Assembly: GCA_937871145.1 (NCBI GenBank) | Contig: CALMXN010000174.1 | Span: 1 to 6,639, forward strand | Direction of reading: 5' to 3' | From: an uncultured Clostridia bacterium | GTDB lineage: Bacteria; Bacillota; Clostridia; Oscillospirales; Ruminococcaceae | Length of the DNA: 6,639 nucleotides | Shown: positions 1 through 6,068 of the stretch, piece by piece | How positions within the stretch are numbered: position 1 is the first letter of the stretch | Layout: each line of letters begins with the position of its first letter | The notes under the pieces: model-generated | What the model was told of the DNA's origin: nothing | Database searches by the model: none | What the model saw: the letters and a program-made list of their open reading frames with translations, nothing else | Translations under genes and position numbers: made by a program

Positions 1-1
1 T

Positions 2-364
2 GTTATGTTGCCATCGGGTGCTCTCAAATACTCATATGTATATCCGAGTCAACTTATTGATTATGAGGTTTCTGACAATATGACAGCGCTTATATTACAG
101 AATTCACAACGCCGAATGACTGAATGTGTGGTTTTTGATAAGTCAGATAATCAGAAATCAATAAAAATCAATGGTGAATATAAAAAAATACATATTCATA
201 GCAATAAAATATATCTTCTGTGCAACAAAACCCTTGAGGTATACTCTTCAGACGGGAAACTGATAACAAAAAAAGATCTTGGGGAATATTACACTGACTT
301 CGCGATAATCGACGAGCATATGTATCTTCTCGGCTCACAGAAGATAGATATTTTTAAGCTCTAG
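2..364 (+). CDS. C-terminal part of a propeller-like protein, possibly DUF5711 family (5' end outside window)
   Basis: The frame is open to the left edge of the window, so this is the 3' end of a longer gene. The ATG at 5 is probably internal. About 120 residues are visible. They alternate short beta-strand-like stretches (for example KIYLLCNKTLEVYSSDGKLI and MYLLGSQKIDIFKL) with turns, the pattern of YVTN/WD-type beta-propeller blades ending at the C-terminus. No catalytic motif or membrane segment is visible in this part. In clostridial genomes, DUF5711 proteins of this appearance often precede a cvpA-family gene. That recollection, together with the sequence style, is the only basis for the family name; it was not searched. 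The gene ends 20 bases before the next start, with the next gene's ribosome binding site in the gap, so the two are probably co-transcribed. Function unknown. Confidence 0.55.
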   Translation, partial: VMLPSGALKYSYVYPSQLIDYEVSDNMTALILQNSQRRMTECVVFDKSDNQKSIKINGEYKKIHIHSNKIYLLCNKTLEVYSSDGKLITKKDLGEYYTDFAIIDEHMYLLGSQKIDIFKL

Positions 365-384
365 ACAAAAAGGAGGAAAAGACA

Positions 385-1281
385 ATGGGAGAAAAATTTG
401 CTTGGTTTTTTGATATAGCATTAATAGGTGTTCTTTTAATATGTATCTATAACGGAGGGAAAAAAGGCTTCGTAAAATCAATAATATTACTTATAGGTTA
501 TGTTATTTCAATGGTTGGTGGATTTTTGATAACAAGCGCATTATCACCGATCGTATATGAAAAATTTGTTCAGTCAAGAGTAGAAAAAGTTGTTGAGAAG
601 AAAATTGACAATATTGATATCAGATCGCAGATAAAGTCAGCATTAAAAGCACAGAATATAAACGTCACTATTTCAGATAATGAAATGCAGGCTCTTATTG
701 AAAAGGATGGGGATCTTGCAAAGAACTTTGCAGATTTTGCAAAGCAGAAGGATCCAAAATTATCTGATTCAACACTTGAAAGTAATTTTAATAAAGTATT
801 TTCAAAAAATATTGTACTTGATGCAATAAAAGATAAAGTGCCTGACAGTGTTTATAACGAAGCCAAGAAATATCTTGATAATAGTAAAAACTCAATAAAT
901 GATATTATAAAAGCACTCAATAATCCTTCTAAGGAAAAGGGTGCAAAGGAACTGACAGAGATTGTTGTTGAGCCATTTGTACTGATGATAATTAAAATAA
1001 TAGTTTTCATTATTGCATTTACATTATTAATGTTTATTGTAAGATTTGTATCGACTGTTTTATCAAAATCGTTGAATATGGTGCCTCTTGTGGGACCATT
1101 GAATACTTTTTTGGGCGGAGCATTTGGTTTTGCACAGGGCGCAATTATAATTATTGTTGCTGTACTCGCAATAAAACTACTTGTTTCACTCACAAATAAT
1201 CAGATTTTAGTGTTTAATACACCAACTATCGAGGAAACATATATATTTAAGCACATTTATGATATTAAGCTTTTTAAGTAA
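385..1281 (+). CDS. CvpA-family integral membrane protein with a large inserted domain
   Basis: The protein has 298 residues. An N-terminal hydrophobic pair (about residues 5–22 and 30–50) flanks YNGGKKGFVKS, which matches the CvpA signature of a Gly/basic loop between the first two helices. Two more hydrophobic segments lie at about 198–222 and 243–268, with the loop NMVPLVGPLNTFLGGAFG between them, again typical of the family. Between helices 2 and 3 is a hydrophilic stretch of about 140 residues, rich in Lys, Asp, Asn and Ser and predicted helical. This makes the protein much longer than ordinary CvpA proteins (about 160–180 residues). In E. coli, CvpA is linked to colicin V production and envelope integrity; the role in Firmicutes is not settled. 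The ATG at 385 follows AGGAGG (371–376) at 8 bases, which fixes the start. It lies 20 bases after the preceding gene and 45 before the Clp ATPase gene. Confidence 0.8.
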   Translation: MGEKFAWFFDIALIGVLLICIYNGGKKGFVKSIILLIGYVISMVGGFLITSALSPIVYEKFVQSRVEKVVEKKIDNIDIRSQIKSALKAQNINVTISDNEMQALIEKDGDLAKNFADFAKQKDPKLSDSTLESNFNKVFSKNIVLDAIKDKVPDSVYNEAKKYLDNSKNSINDIIKALNNPSKEKGAKELTEIVVEPFVLMIIKIIVFIIAFTLLMFIVRFVSTVLSKSLNMVPLVGPLNTFLGGAFGFAQGAIIIIVAVLAIKLLVSLTNNQILVFNTPTIEETYIFKHIYDIKLFK

Positions 1282-1326
1282 AAATCAACGAGCTAACAGA
1301 AGCTTGATTAAGATTTTGGAGGAACT

Positions 1327-3582
1327 ATGATTTGTACCAGATGTAAGAAACGCCCTGCAGTAGTTTTTATAACAGCTATGCAAGGTGAAGAAAAGAAAAA
1401 TGAAGGACTATGTCTTGTCTGCGCAAAGGAGCTTGGTCTCCCACAGGTAAATGATTATATGAAGCAGATGGGCATAACAGATGAAGACCTTGAAATGTTT
1501 TCTGATCAGCTTATGGATATTACCGATGGTGATTCCTTTGAGCTTGGCGGAGCTGAAACTATGATGCCTTCATTCCTGAGTAATCTGTTCGGCGGTTCTT
1601 TCCCTACTGAAAGCCTTGAATCGGACAATACCGAAAAGGGAACCAAGAAGGAAAAGGATAAAAAGTCAAAAGAAAAAAAGCTGAAATTCCTTACTTCCTA
1701 TTGCACAAACCTTACACAAAAGGCGCTGGAGGGTAAGCTTGATAATATAATTGGTCGTGATAAGGAAATATCACGTGTTATTCAGATTCTCTCAAGAAGA
1801 CAAAAGAATAACCCATGCCTTATCGGTGAACCTGGTGTCGGTAAAACTGCCATTGCAGAAGGCATTGCACAGAAAATCGTTGCTGGTGAAGTACCATTTC
1901 ATCTTGCTGATAAACAAGTGTATCTTCTCGACCTTACTGCACTTGTTGCAGGAACACAATTCCGTGGTCAGTTCGAAAGCCGTGTAAAGGGACTTGTTGA
2001 TGAGGTTAAAGCAGAGGGCAATGTCATCCTATTTATTGATGAGGTTCACAATCTCGTCGGCACAGGTGACAGTGAAGGATCAATGAATGCTGCAAACATC
2101 TTAAAACCTGCTTTGTCACGTGGCGAGGTTCAGGTAATCGGTGCTACAACCTTTAAGGAATACAGAAAATATATTGAAAAAGACAGTGCTCTTGAAAGAC
2201 GATTCCAACCCGTTACTATCACAGAGCCTTCTATTGAGGATACTATAACAGTCCTAAAGGGTATAAAGAAATATTACGAAATGCACCATAAGGTTCATAT
2301 AAATGATGCAAACTTAAGAATGTGTGCAATACTATCTGAAAGATATATCAATGACAGATTCCTTCCAGACAAGGCTATTGATCTTCTTGATGAAGCCTGT
2401 GCTTCCGCAAGTATCAGGAGTCCTGAACTTGGTGAATATGAAAAGCTTAACGCTGATTTAAAGAAGCAGCTTAATCTTGAAAAAGCAATGGAAGAAAAAG
2501 ACGAGCCTGATTATGAAATCCTTGCTTCGATAAAAGCTGAAATCAGCAGAATCAAGGCACGTTTAGTTGATATTGAAGAAAAGATTAAGAATATCAATGT
2601 GACAGAGGATGATCTCTCGAAAGTAATCGAACTCTGGACAGGTATCCCAGCATCAAAAATTATTGAAACTGAATTTAATAAAATCCGCAACCTTGAAGCT
2701 GTGTTAAAATCAAAGATAATAGGACAGGATGAAGCTGTTGAACTTGTTAATAAGGCAATCAGAAGAACAAGAGTTCAGCTTGCAAAGCGTCGTCGTCCTG
2801 CATCTTTCATATTTGTCGGACCAACTGGCGTCGGCAAGACAGAGCTTGTAAAAGTCTTAGCATCTGAGCTTTTTGACACAACCGAGCCACTTATACGTCT
2901 TGATATGTCCGAGTATATGGAAAAGCATGCTATATCACGTCTTATTGGTTCGCCTCCTGGATATGTCGGCTATGATGAGGCTGGACAGCTTACAGAAAAA
3001 GTCCGCCGTAAGCCTTATTCTGTTGTTCTGTTTGACGAAATTGAAAAAGCTCACCCTGATATTATGAATATTCTTCTTCAGATTCTTGATGAAGGAAAGG
3101 TAAATGATGCACAGGGTAGAAGCGTTTCTTTTGAAAATACAGTAATTGTTATGACTTCTAATGCCGGCTCAATCGATAAGAATATCGGAGTAGGCTTTAA
3201 CAAGTCGGAAAATGATATTTCAAAAGAAAAGGCAATGAAAGGTCTTTCAGATTTCCTAAGGCCTGAATTTTTGAGTCGTATTGATGAAATCGTTGTTTTC
3301 AAACCGTTATCAAAAGAAAGCTACACAAAAATTGCCGGCCTGATGCTTGATGAAATGAAAGAGCCTCTCGCAGAGAAGAATATTACATTCAAATATGATG
3401 ATAAAGCTCTTGAAAAGATTGCTGATAAATCATACGGACAGAAATTCGGCGCAAGAGATATCCGAAAGGTTATTAGAAAAGAAGTTGAAGATAAGGTTGC
3501 ATCTTTGGTTATTGACAGCAAGGATAACATTACAGGAATTGCCCTTACAGCAAATGATGAGCTTGAAGTCCAGTCAATATAA
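1327..3582 (+). CDS. clpE: ATP-dependent Clp protease ATP-binding subunit, ClpE-like (zinc finger + two AAA+ modules)
   Basis: This 751-residue HSP100/Clp ATPase is predicted to unfold proteins and feed them to ClpP in the cytoplasm. The N-terminus is a zinc-binding module with two CxxC pairs (Cys3/Cys6 and Cys29/Cys32), as in ClpE, in place of the double Clp_N repeat of ClpC/ClpA. A Lys/Glu-rich linker follows (about 101–120). AAA+ module 1 has Walker A GEPGVGKT (167–174) and Walker B ILFIDE (234–239). A charged coiled middle region (about 370–425) is followed by module 2, with Walker A GPTGVGKT (498–505), Walker B VVLFDE (566–571), a VGF tripeptide (622–624) at the ClpP-docking loop position, and a sensor-2 GAR motif (Arg710). 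All key ATPase residues are present. GGAGGA (1318–1323) precedes the ATG by 3 bases. The 45-base upstream gap has no CtsR heptad direct repeat, so classic CtsR control is not visible here. It could also be annotated as ClpC-type; the zinc finger favours ClpE. Confidence 0.9.
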   Translation: MICTRCKKRPAVVFITAMQGEEKKNEGLCLVCAKELGLPQVNDYMKQMGITDEDLEMFSDQLMDITDGDSFELGGAETMMPSFLSNLFGGSFPTESLESDNTEKGTKKEKDKKSKEKKLKFLTSYCTNLTQKALEGKLDNIIGRDKEISRVIQILSRRQKNNPCLIGEPGVGKTAIAEGIAQKIVAGEVPFHLADKQVYLLDLTALVAGTQFRGQFESRVKGLVDEVKAEGNVILFIDEVHNLVGTGDSEGSMNAANILKPALSRGEVQVIGATTFKEYRKYIEKDSALERRFQPVTITEPSIEDTITVLKGIKKYYEMHHKVHINDANLRMCAILSERYINDRFLPDKAIDLLDEACASASIRSPELGEYEKLNADLKKQLNLEKAMEEKDEPDYEILASIKAEISRIKARLVDIEEKIKNINVTEDDLSKVIELWTGIPASKIIETEFNKIRNLEAVLKSKIIGQDEAVELVNKAIRRTRVQLAKRRRPASFIFVGPTGVGKTELVKVLASELFDTTEPLIRLDMSEYMEKHAISRLIGSPPGYVGYDEAGQLTEKVRRKPYSVVLFDEIEKAHPDIMNILLQILDEGKVNDAQGRSVSFENTVIVMTSNAGSIDKNIGVGFNKSENDISKEKAMKGLSDFLRPEFLSRIDEIVVFKPLSKESYTKIAGLMLDEMKEPLAEKNITFKYDDKALEKIADKSYGQKFGARDIRKVIRKEVEDKVASLVIDSKDNITGIALTANDELEVQSI

Positions 3583-3619
3583 GAAAAGTTGTAAATTTTT
3601 TATTAATTTATTTATCAAA

Positions 3620-3645
3620 CACATTGACATACTATATACAATGTG
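3620..3645. repeat. 7-bp inverted repeat overlapping the rplU promoter
   Basis: CACATTG (3620–3626) and CAATGTG (3639–3645) are perfect reverse complements separated by 12 bases. The arms cover the -35 box and the extended -10 TG. The half-sites are 19 bases apart centre to centre, so they face nearly the same side of the helix, the geometry of a dimeric repressor site. It could equally be chance in an A/T-rich promoter. Confidence 0.4.
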
Positions 3646-3652
3646 ATAAACT
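3624..3652 (+). promoter_or_regulatory. Sigma-A-type promoter for the rplU operon
   Basis: A perfect -35 hexamer TTGACA (3624–3629) is followed after 17 bases by TAAACT (3647–3652). This matches TATAAT at four of six positions and is preceded by TG one base upstream (extended -10, 3644–3645). An A/T-rich stretch (3592–3619) lies just upstream like an UP element. Transcription would begin near 3658–3660, giving a leader of about 90 bases before rplU. TACAAT (3637–3642) is a better -10 match but has no -35 box at the right distance. Confidence 0.7.
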
Positions 3653-3658
3653 AATTAA

Positions 3659-3749
3659 GCCGCATATGCTCGGCCTTGAAGTTAATGGTGTTTATTATGC
3701 TGTTACGCCGATTGTAGCGAGTTTTAAGAAAAAGGCAGGTGCCACATAA
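3659..3749 (+). ncRNA. Candidate ribosomal protein L21 leader (5'-UTR autoregulatory RNA)
   Basis: The region lies between the promoter and rplU, where Firmicutes carry the L21 leader (Rfam L21_leader), which is thought to let L21 repress its own operon. Visible pairing includes GCCG (3659–3662) with CGGC (3671–3674), and GGTGT (3687–3691) with ACGCC (3705–3709, one G·U). A competing long-range helix is possible between GCCTT (3673–3677) and AAGGC (3732–3736). That helix would abut the rplU Shine-Dalgarno AGGTG (3737–3741) and exclude the first hairpin, which is a plausible switch for hiding or freeing the site. Family assignment rests on position and appearance; no covariance search was run. 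No U-tract terminator is visible, so control would be translational. Confidence 0.6.
3666..3749 (+). other. 27-codon open frame inside the rplU leader (possible leader peptide, unproven)
   Basis: An ATG at 3666 opens 27 codons (beginning MLGLEVNGVYYAV and ending in a basic KKK then AGAT), terminated by TAA at 3747–3749 directly against the rplU ATG at 3750. The frame is the same as rplU, so readthrough would give an N-terminally extended L21. No Shine-Dalgarno precedes it, and the predicted transcript start is only about 7 bases upstream, so it would be near-leaderless. An open run this long is not rare by chance. It is recorded because of the exact TAA–ATG junction. Confidence 0.2.
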
Positions 3750-4061
3750 ATGTACGCAATTATTGAAACAGGCGGAAAGCAATATCAGGTAAAAGAAGGC
3801 GATGTTGTTTTCATCGAAAAGCTTGAAGCAGCAGCTGAATCAAAGATTTCTTTTGATAAAGTTATCGCTGTTGGAAAAGATGATGGTTTGACAGTTGGAG
3901 CTCCTTTTGTTGCAGGTGCAGCAGTTGAAGCTACAGTTCTTAAGAACGGTAAGTCAAAGAAGATCACAGTTTTCACTTATAAAGCTAAAAAAAGCGAGAA
4001 GAGAAAAATGGGTCACAGACAGCCATACACACAGGTTAAGATTGAAGCAATCAAAGCATAA
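3750..4061 (+). CDS. rplU: 50S ribosomal protein L21
   Basis: The 103 residues match the usual length of bacterial L21. The N-terminus MYAIIETGGKQYQV is the L21 signature. The C-terminal KKSEKRKMGHRQPYTQVKI is the conserved basic segment that contacts 23S rRNA. L21 binds 23S rRNA in the large subunit. The ATG is preceded by AGGTG (3737–3741) at 8 bases. It is the first gene after a strong promoter and a structured leader, and probably autoregulates the operon through that leader (inference from the family). The stop codon overlaps the start of the next gene by one base (TAATG at 4059–4063), which suggests translational coupling. Confidence 0.97.
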   Translation: MYAIIETGGKQYQVKEGDVVFIEKLEAAAESKISFDKVIAVGKDDGLTVGAPFVAGAAVEATVLKNGKSKKITVFTYKAKKSEKRKMGHRQPYTQVKIEAIKA

Positions 4062-4375
4062 TGATTACCGCTGAATTTTATACTAAGCAGTCAAAGCCTT
4101 ATGGTTTTGTTATAAAAGGCCACGCAGGATATGCGGATATGGGTGACGATATTGTTTGTGCAAGTGTCTCCTCAGCTATTCAGCTTGTTGTCAATACTAT
4201 TACAGAGGTCTTGAAGATTAATGCCGAAGTAAAAGTGCTTAATGACAAAATTCAATTGAAGCTTCCCGACCTTGATATAAACGCAGTCAACCTTCTTGAA
4301 GGATTAAAACTTCATCTGACTGTCTTATCCGAGGATTACGAGGGAACAATTAAAATTACAACTTCGGAGGTGTAA
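4061..4375 (+). CDS. prp: Ribosomal-processing cysteine protease Prp (YsxB family)
   Basis: The protein has 104 residues. The conserved GHAGYA (20–25) carries the catalytic histidine (His21), and DIVCASVS (30–37) carries the catalytic cysteine (Cys33), the Cys/His pair of the Prp family described in Staphylococcus aureus. Prp removes the N-terminal extension of ribosomal protein L27, exposing the residues that reach the peptidyl-transferase centre. The gene sits between rplU and rpmA, the standard Firmicutes arrangement that places the protease beside its substrate. The start overlaps the rplU stop by one base (TAATG), and no strong separate Shine-Dalgarno is visible, so translation probably depends on coupling to rplU. 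Its last codons contain the GGAGGTG ribosome binding site for rpmA. Confidence 0.95.
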   Translation: MITAEFYTKQSKPYGFVIKGHAGYADMGDDIVCASVSSAIQLVVNTITEVLKINAEVKVLNDKIQLKLPDLDINAVNLLEGLKLHLTVLSEDYEGTIKITTSEV

Positions 4376-4378
4376 TAA

Positions 4379-4660
4379 ATGATTAGAATTAGTATGCAGT
4401 TTTTTGCACATAAAAAGGGAGTAGGTTCAACAAAGAACGGTCGTGACTCTGAAGCTCAGAGACTTGGCGCTAAGAGAGCAGACGGACAGTTCGTTCTTGC
4501 TGGAAACATTCTTTATCGTCAGCGTGGAACACACATTCATGCTGGTGAAAACGTAGGCCGTGGTTCAGATGATACATTATTCGCAACAGCTGATGGTATT
4601 GTTCGTTTTGAACGTCTTGGTCGTGACCGTAAAAAGGTTTCAGTTTATCCACAGCAGTAA
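4379..4660 (+). CDS. rpmA: 50S ribosomal protein L27, with Prp-cleavable N-terminal extension
   Basis: This 93-residue L27 has the conserved blocks STKNGRDSEAQRLGAKRADG, NILYRQRGT, HAGENVGRGSDDTLFA and the C-terminal VSVYP. L27 lies beside the peptidyl-transferase centre, where its N-terminus contacts the tRNA acceptor ends. The first nine residues (MIRISMQFF) precede AHKKG. By homology to S. aureus L27, Prp cuts between Phe9 and Ala10, so the mature protein should begin AHKKGVGSTK. The ATG at 4379 follows GGAGGTG (4366–4372) at 6 bases. The in-frame Met6 (4394) would leave only MQFF before the cut site and is less well placed. It starts 3 bases after the prp stop. Confidence 0.97.
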   Translation: MIRISMQFFAHKKGVGSTKNGRDSEAQRLGAKRADGQFVLAGNILYRQRGTHIHAGENVGRGSDDTLFATADGIVRFERLGRDRKKVSVYPQQ

Positions 4661-4690
4661 TTTCGGGTAAACAAATATTTTTAACTACTT

Positions 4691-4724
4691 AAATCCCGAG
4701 CCTATGCTTGGGATTTTCGCATAG
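4691..4724 (+). promoter_or_regulatory. Stem-loop between rpmA and obg; possible weak terminator or pseudoknot
   Basis: AAATCCCGAG (4691–4700) pairs with CTTGGGATTT (4707–4716), a 10-bp stem with one G·U and a six-base loop CCTATG. Only TTTT (4713–4716), part of the stem itself, and then CGC follow, so this is a poor intrinsic terminator. Loop bases CTATG (4702–4706) are complementary to CATAG (4720–4724), so a pseudoknot or an alternative hairpin (CTATGC 4702–4707 with GCATAG 4719–4724) can form just before the obg ribosome binding site. This suggests attenuation or translational control between the ribosomal-protein genes and obg. Confidence 0.5.
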
Positions 4725-4727
4725 TTT

Positions 4728-4734
4728 GGGGGGT
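4728..4734 (+). promoter_or_regulatory. obg ribosome binding site that fixes the start at 4741
   Basis: GGGGGGT pairs with the anti-Shine-Dalgarno CCUCC using one G·U and ends 6 bases before the ATG at 4741. A longer frame from TTG at 4708 would translate this purine tract as protein and start inside the 3' arm of the stem-loop. It would also add 11 residues (beginning MGFSHSLGG) not expected in Obg. Confidence 0.7.
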
Positions 4735-4740
4735 AAGGAA

Positions 4741-6021
4741 ATGTTCGTAGATGAAGCGAAAATATATATTAAAGCAGGCGACGGCGGTGATGGAGCCGTT
4801 TCCTTTCATCGTGAAAAATATGTAGCGGCAGGCGGACCTGACGGCGGTGACGGAGGAAAAGGCGGAGACGTTGTGTTTGTAGTTGACGATAATTTTTCCA
4901 CCCTTATTGATTTCAGATACAAAAGTAAATACCTTGCAGAAAAAGGTCAGGATGGTTCTTCCCGAAATTGTTCAGGAAGAGGCGCAGAAGATCTTATAAT
5001 CAAAGTTCCGAGAGGAACAGTTGTAAAAGAACTTGAAACCGGACGAATTATCGCTGATATTTCGTCGGACGAGCCTGTTATAATCGCAAGAGGCGGAAAA
5101 GGTGGAAAGGGCAATCAGCATTTTGCTACACCAACCCGTCAGATTCCTCGTTTTGCAAAGCCTGGTTTTACTGGTGAAGACCTTAATATCAAGCTTGAGC
5201 TTAAGCTCCTCGCTGATGTCGGACTTGTTGGCTTCCCTAATGTTGGAAAGTCCACACTCGTTTCTGTCGTAAGTGCAGCAAAGCCAAAGATTGCAAACTA
5301 TCATTTTACAACTCTGACCCCAGTGTTAGGTGTTGTCAAGATTGAAGAGGGCAAATCCTTTGTAATGGCTGATATTCCTGGACTTATCGAGGGTGCAAGT
5401 GAAGGCGTTGGTCTTGGTCACGAGTTTTTACGTCATGTTGACCGTTGCAGACTTATTGTTCACATTGTTGACGTTTCAGGCGTTGAAGGAAGAAATCCAA
5501 GTGAAGACTTTGAAATTATAAATGAAGAGCTTAAGAACTTCAGTGAAGAGCTTTCAACCCGTCCTCAGATAGTAGCAGCAAACAAATGCGATATGGCTAC
5601 TCCTGAACAGATTGAGGAATTCAAAGCTTATATTGAGTCAAAAGGATTAAAGTTCTTCCCGATTTCAGCAGCAACAACACAAGGCACAAAAGAGCTTATT
5701 ATGGAAGTTGCAAAAGAGCTTGAAAAGCTCCCGCCAATCAGACAGTATGAGCCTGAGCCACTTACTCAGGAAGAAATTGAACATCGTGCATTTGAGGCTG
5801 GCAATAAATTTGACATTACGGTTGAAGACGGCGTATATATTGTCCATGCTGACTGGCTGTGGAATGTTCTCAAGACTGTTGATATGGATGACTTTGAGTC
5901 ATTGCAGTATTTCCAGAGAGTTCTCCGTAGCAGTGGTATAATCGATAAGCTTGAAGAAATGGGAATTGAAGAAGGTGACAATGTTTCAATTCTTGATTTT
6001 GAATTTGATTATCTGAGATAA
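4741..6021 (+). CDS. obg: GTPase Obg (ObgE/CgtA), ribosome assembly
   Basis: The protein has 426 residues (B. subtilis Obg: 428). The N-terminal Obg fold (about 1–158) opens MFVDEAKIYIKAGDGGDGAVSF and contains its glycine-rich GGPDGGDGGKGGDV and RGGKGGKGN loops. The GTPase domain has G1 GFPNVGKS (164–171), switch I FTTLTP (189–194), G3 DIPGLIEG (211–218), G4 NKCD (281–284) and G5 SAAT (309–312). The C-terminal OCT domain (about 356–424) begins FDITVEDGVYIVHADW and ends IDKLEEMGIEEGDNVSILDF. Obg is an essential GTPase that associates with the 50S subunit, acts late in its assembly and responds to (p)ppGpp in several species. The ATG at 4741 was chosen over TTG at 4708 because MFVDEAKI is the family N-terminus and GGGGGGT precedes it at good spacing. 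It lies downstream of rpmA, the common bacterial arrangement. Confidence 0.97.
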   Translation: MFVDEAKIYIKAGDGGDGAVSFHREKYVAAGGPDGGDGGKGGDVVFVVDDNFSTLIDFRYKSKYLAEKGQDGSSRNCSGRGAEDLIIKVPRGTVVKELETGRIIADISSDEPVIIARGGKGGKGNQHFATPTRQIPRFAKPGFTGEDLNIKLELKLLADVGLVGFPNVGKSTLVSVVSAAKPKIANYHFTTLTPVLGVVKIEEGKSFVMADIPGLIEGASEGVGLGHEFLRHVDRCRLIVHIVDVSGVEGRNPSEDFEIINEELKNFSEELSTRPQIVAANKCDMATPEQIEEFKAYIESKGLKFFPISAATTQGTKELIMEVAKELEKLPPIRQYEPEPLTQEEIEHRAFEAGNKFDITVEDGVYIVHADWLWNVLKTVDMDDFESLQYFQRVLRSSGIIDKLEEMGIEEGDNVSILDFEFDYLR

Positions 6022-6026
6022 TATTT

Positions 6027-6042
6027 CCGGAGGGAACTCCGG
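6027..6042 (+). promoter_or_regulatory. GNRA-capped hairpin upstream of mrnC
   Basis: CCGGAG (6027–6032) and CTCCGG (6037–6042) form a perfect 6-bp GC-rich stem closed by the tetraloop GGAA (GNRA class). No U-tract follows, so it is not an intrinsic terminator. Its 3' arm bases CTCC (6037–6040) are also complementary to GGAG (6057–6060) of the mrnC ribosome binding site. The hairpin and Shine-Dalgarno occlusion are therefore mutually exclusive. It could also be an mRNA processing or stability element. Confidence 0.5.
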
Positions 6043-6056
6043 TACATATGTGATTT

Positions 6057-6062
6057 GGAGGT
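6057..6062 (+). promoter_or_regulatory. mrnC ribosome binding site pointing to a non-ATG start
   Basis: GGAGGT is a near-consensus Shine-Dalgarno. It lies 90 bases before the first ATG of the frame (6153), far too distant to serve it, but exactly 6 bases before ACG at 6069. It therefore argues that translation of mini-RNase III starts at or near 6069. Confidence 0.7.
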
Positions 6063-6068
6063 ATAATT

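Noticed and set aside
852..1193. Minus-strand open frame of 113 codons opposite the CvpA-like gene, and similar antisense frames opposite clp, rplU, rpmA and obg
   Set aside because: They mirror the codon structure of well-supported + strand genes, have no convincing ribosome binding sites and resemble no family.
1283..1309. AATCAA/TTGATT inverted repeat before the Clp gene as terminator or operator
   Set aside because: It has only six A/T-rich base pairs, a 15-base loop and no U-tract, and does not resemble a CtsR or CIRCE site.
1751..1987. Plus-strand alternate-frame ORFs inside the Clp and obg genes
   Set aside because: They are fully contained in conserved coding sequence in another frame and have no independent start signals.
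3583..3623. Intrinsic terminator after the Clp gene
   Set aside because: The region is A/T-rich with T runs, but I find no GC-containing stem before them, so termination there cannot be supported.
4708..4740. N-terminal extension of Obg from TTG at 4708
   Set aside because: It would start inside the 3' arm of a stem-loop and translate the G-rich Shine-Dalgarno. MFVDEAKI at 4741 is the family N-terminus.
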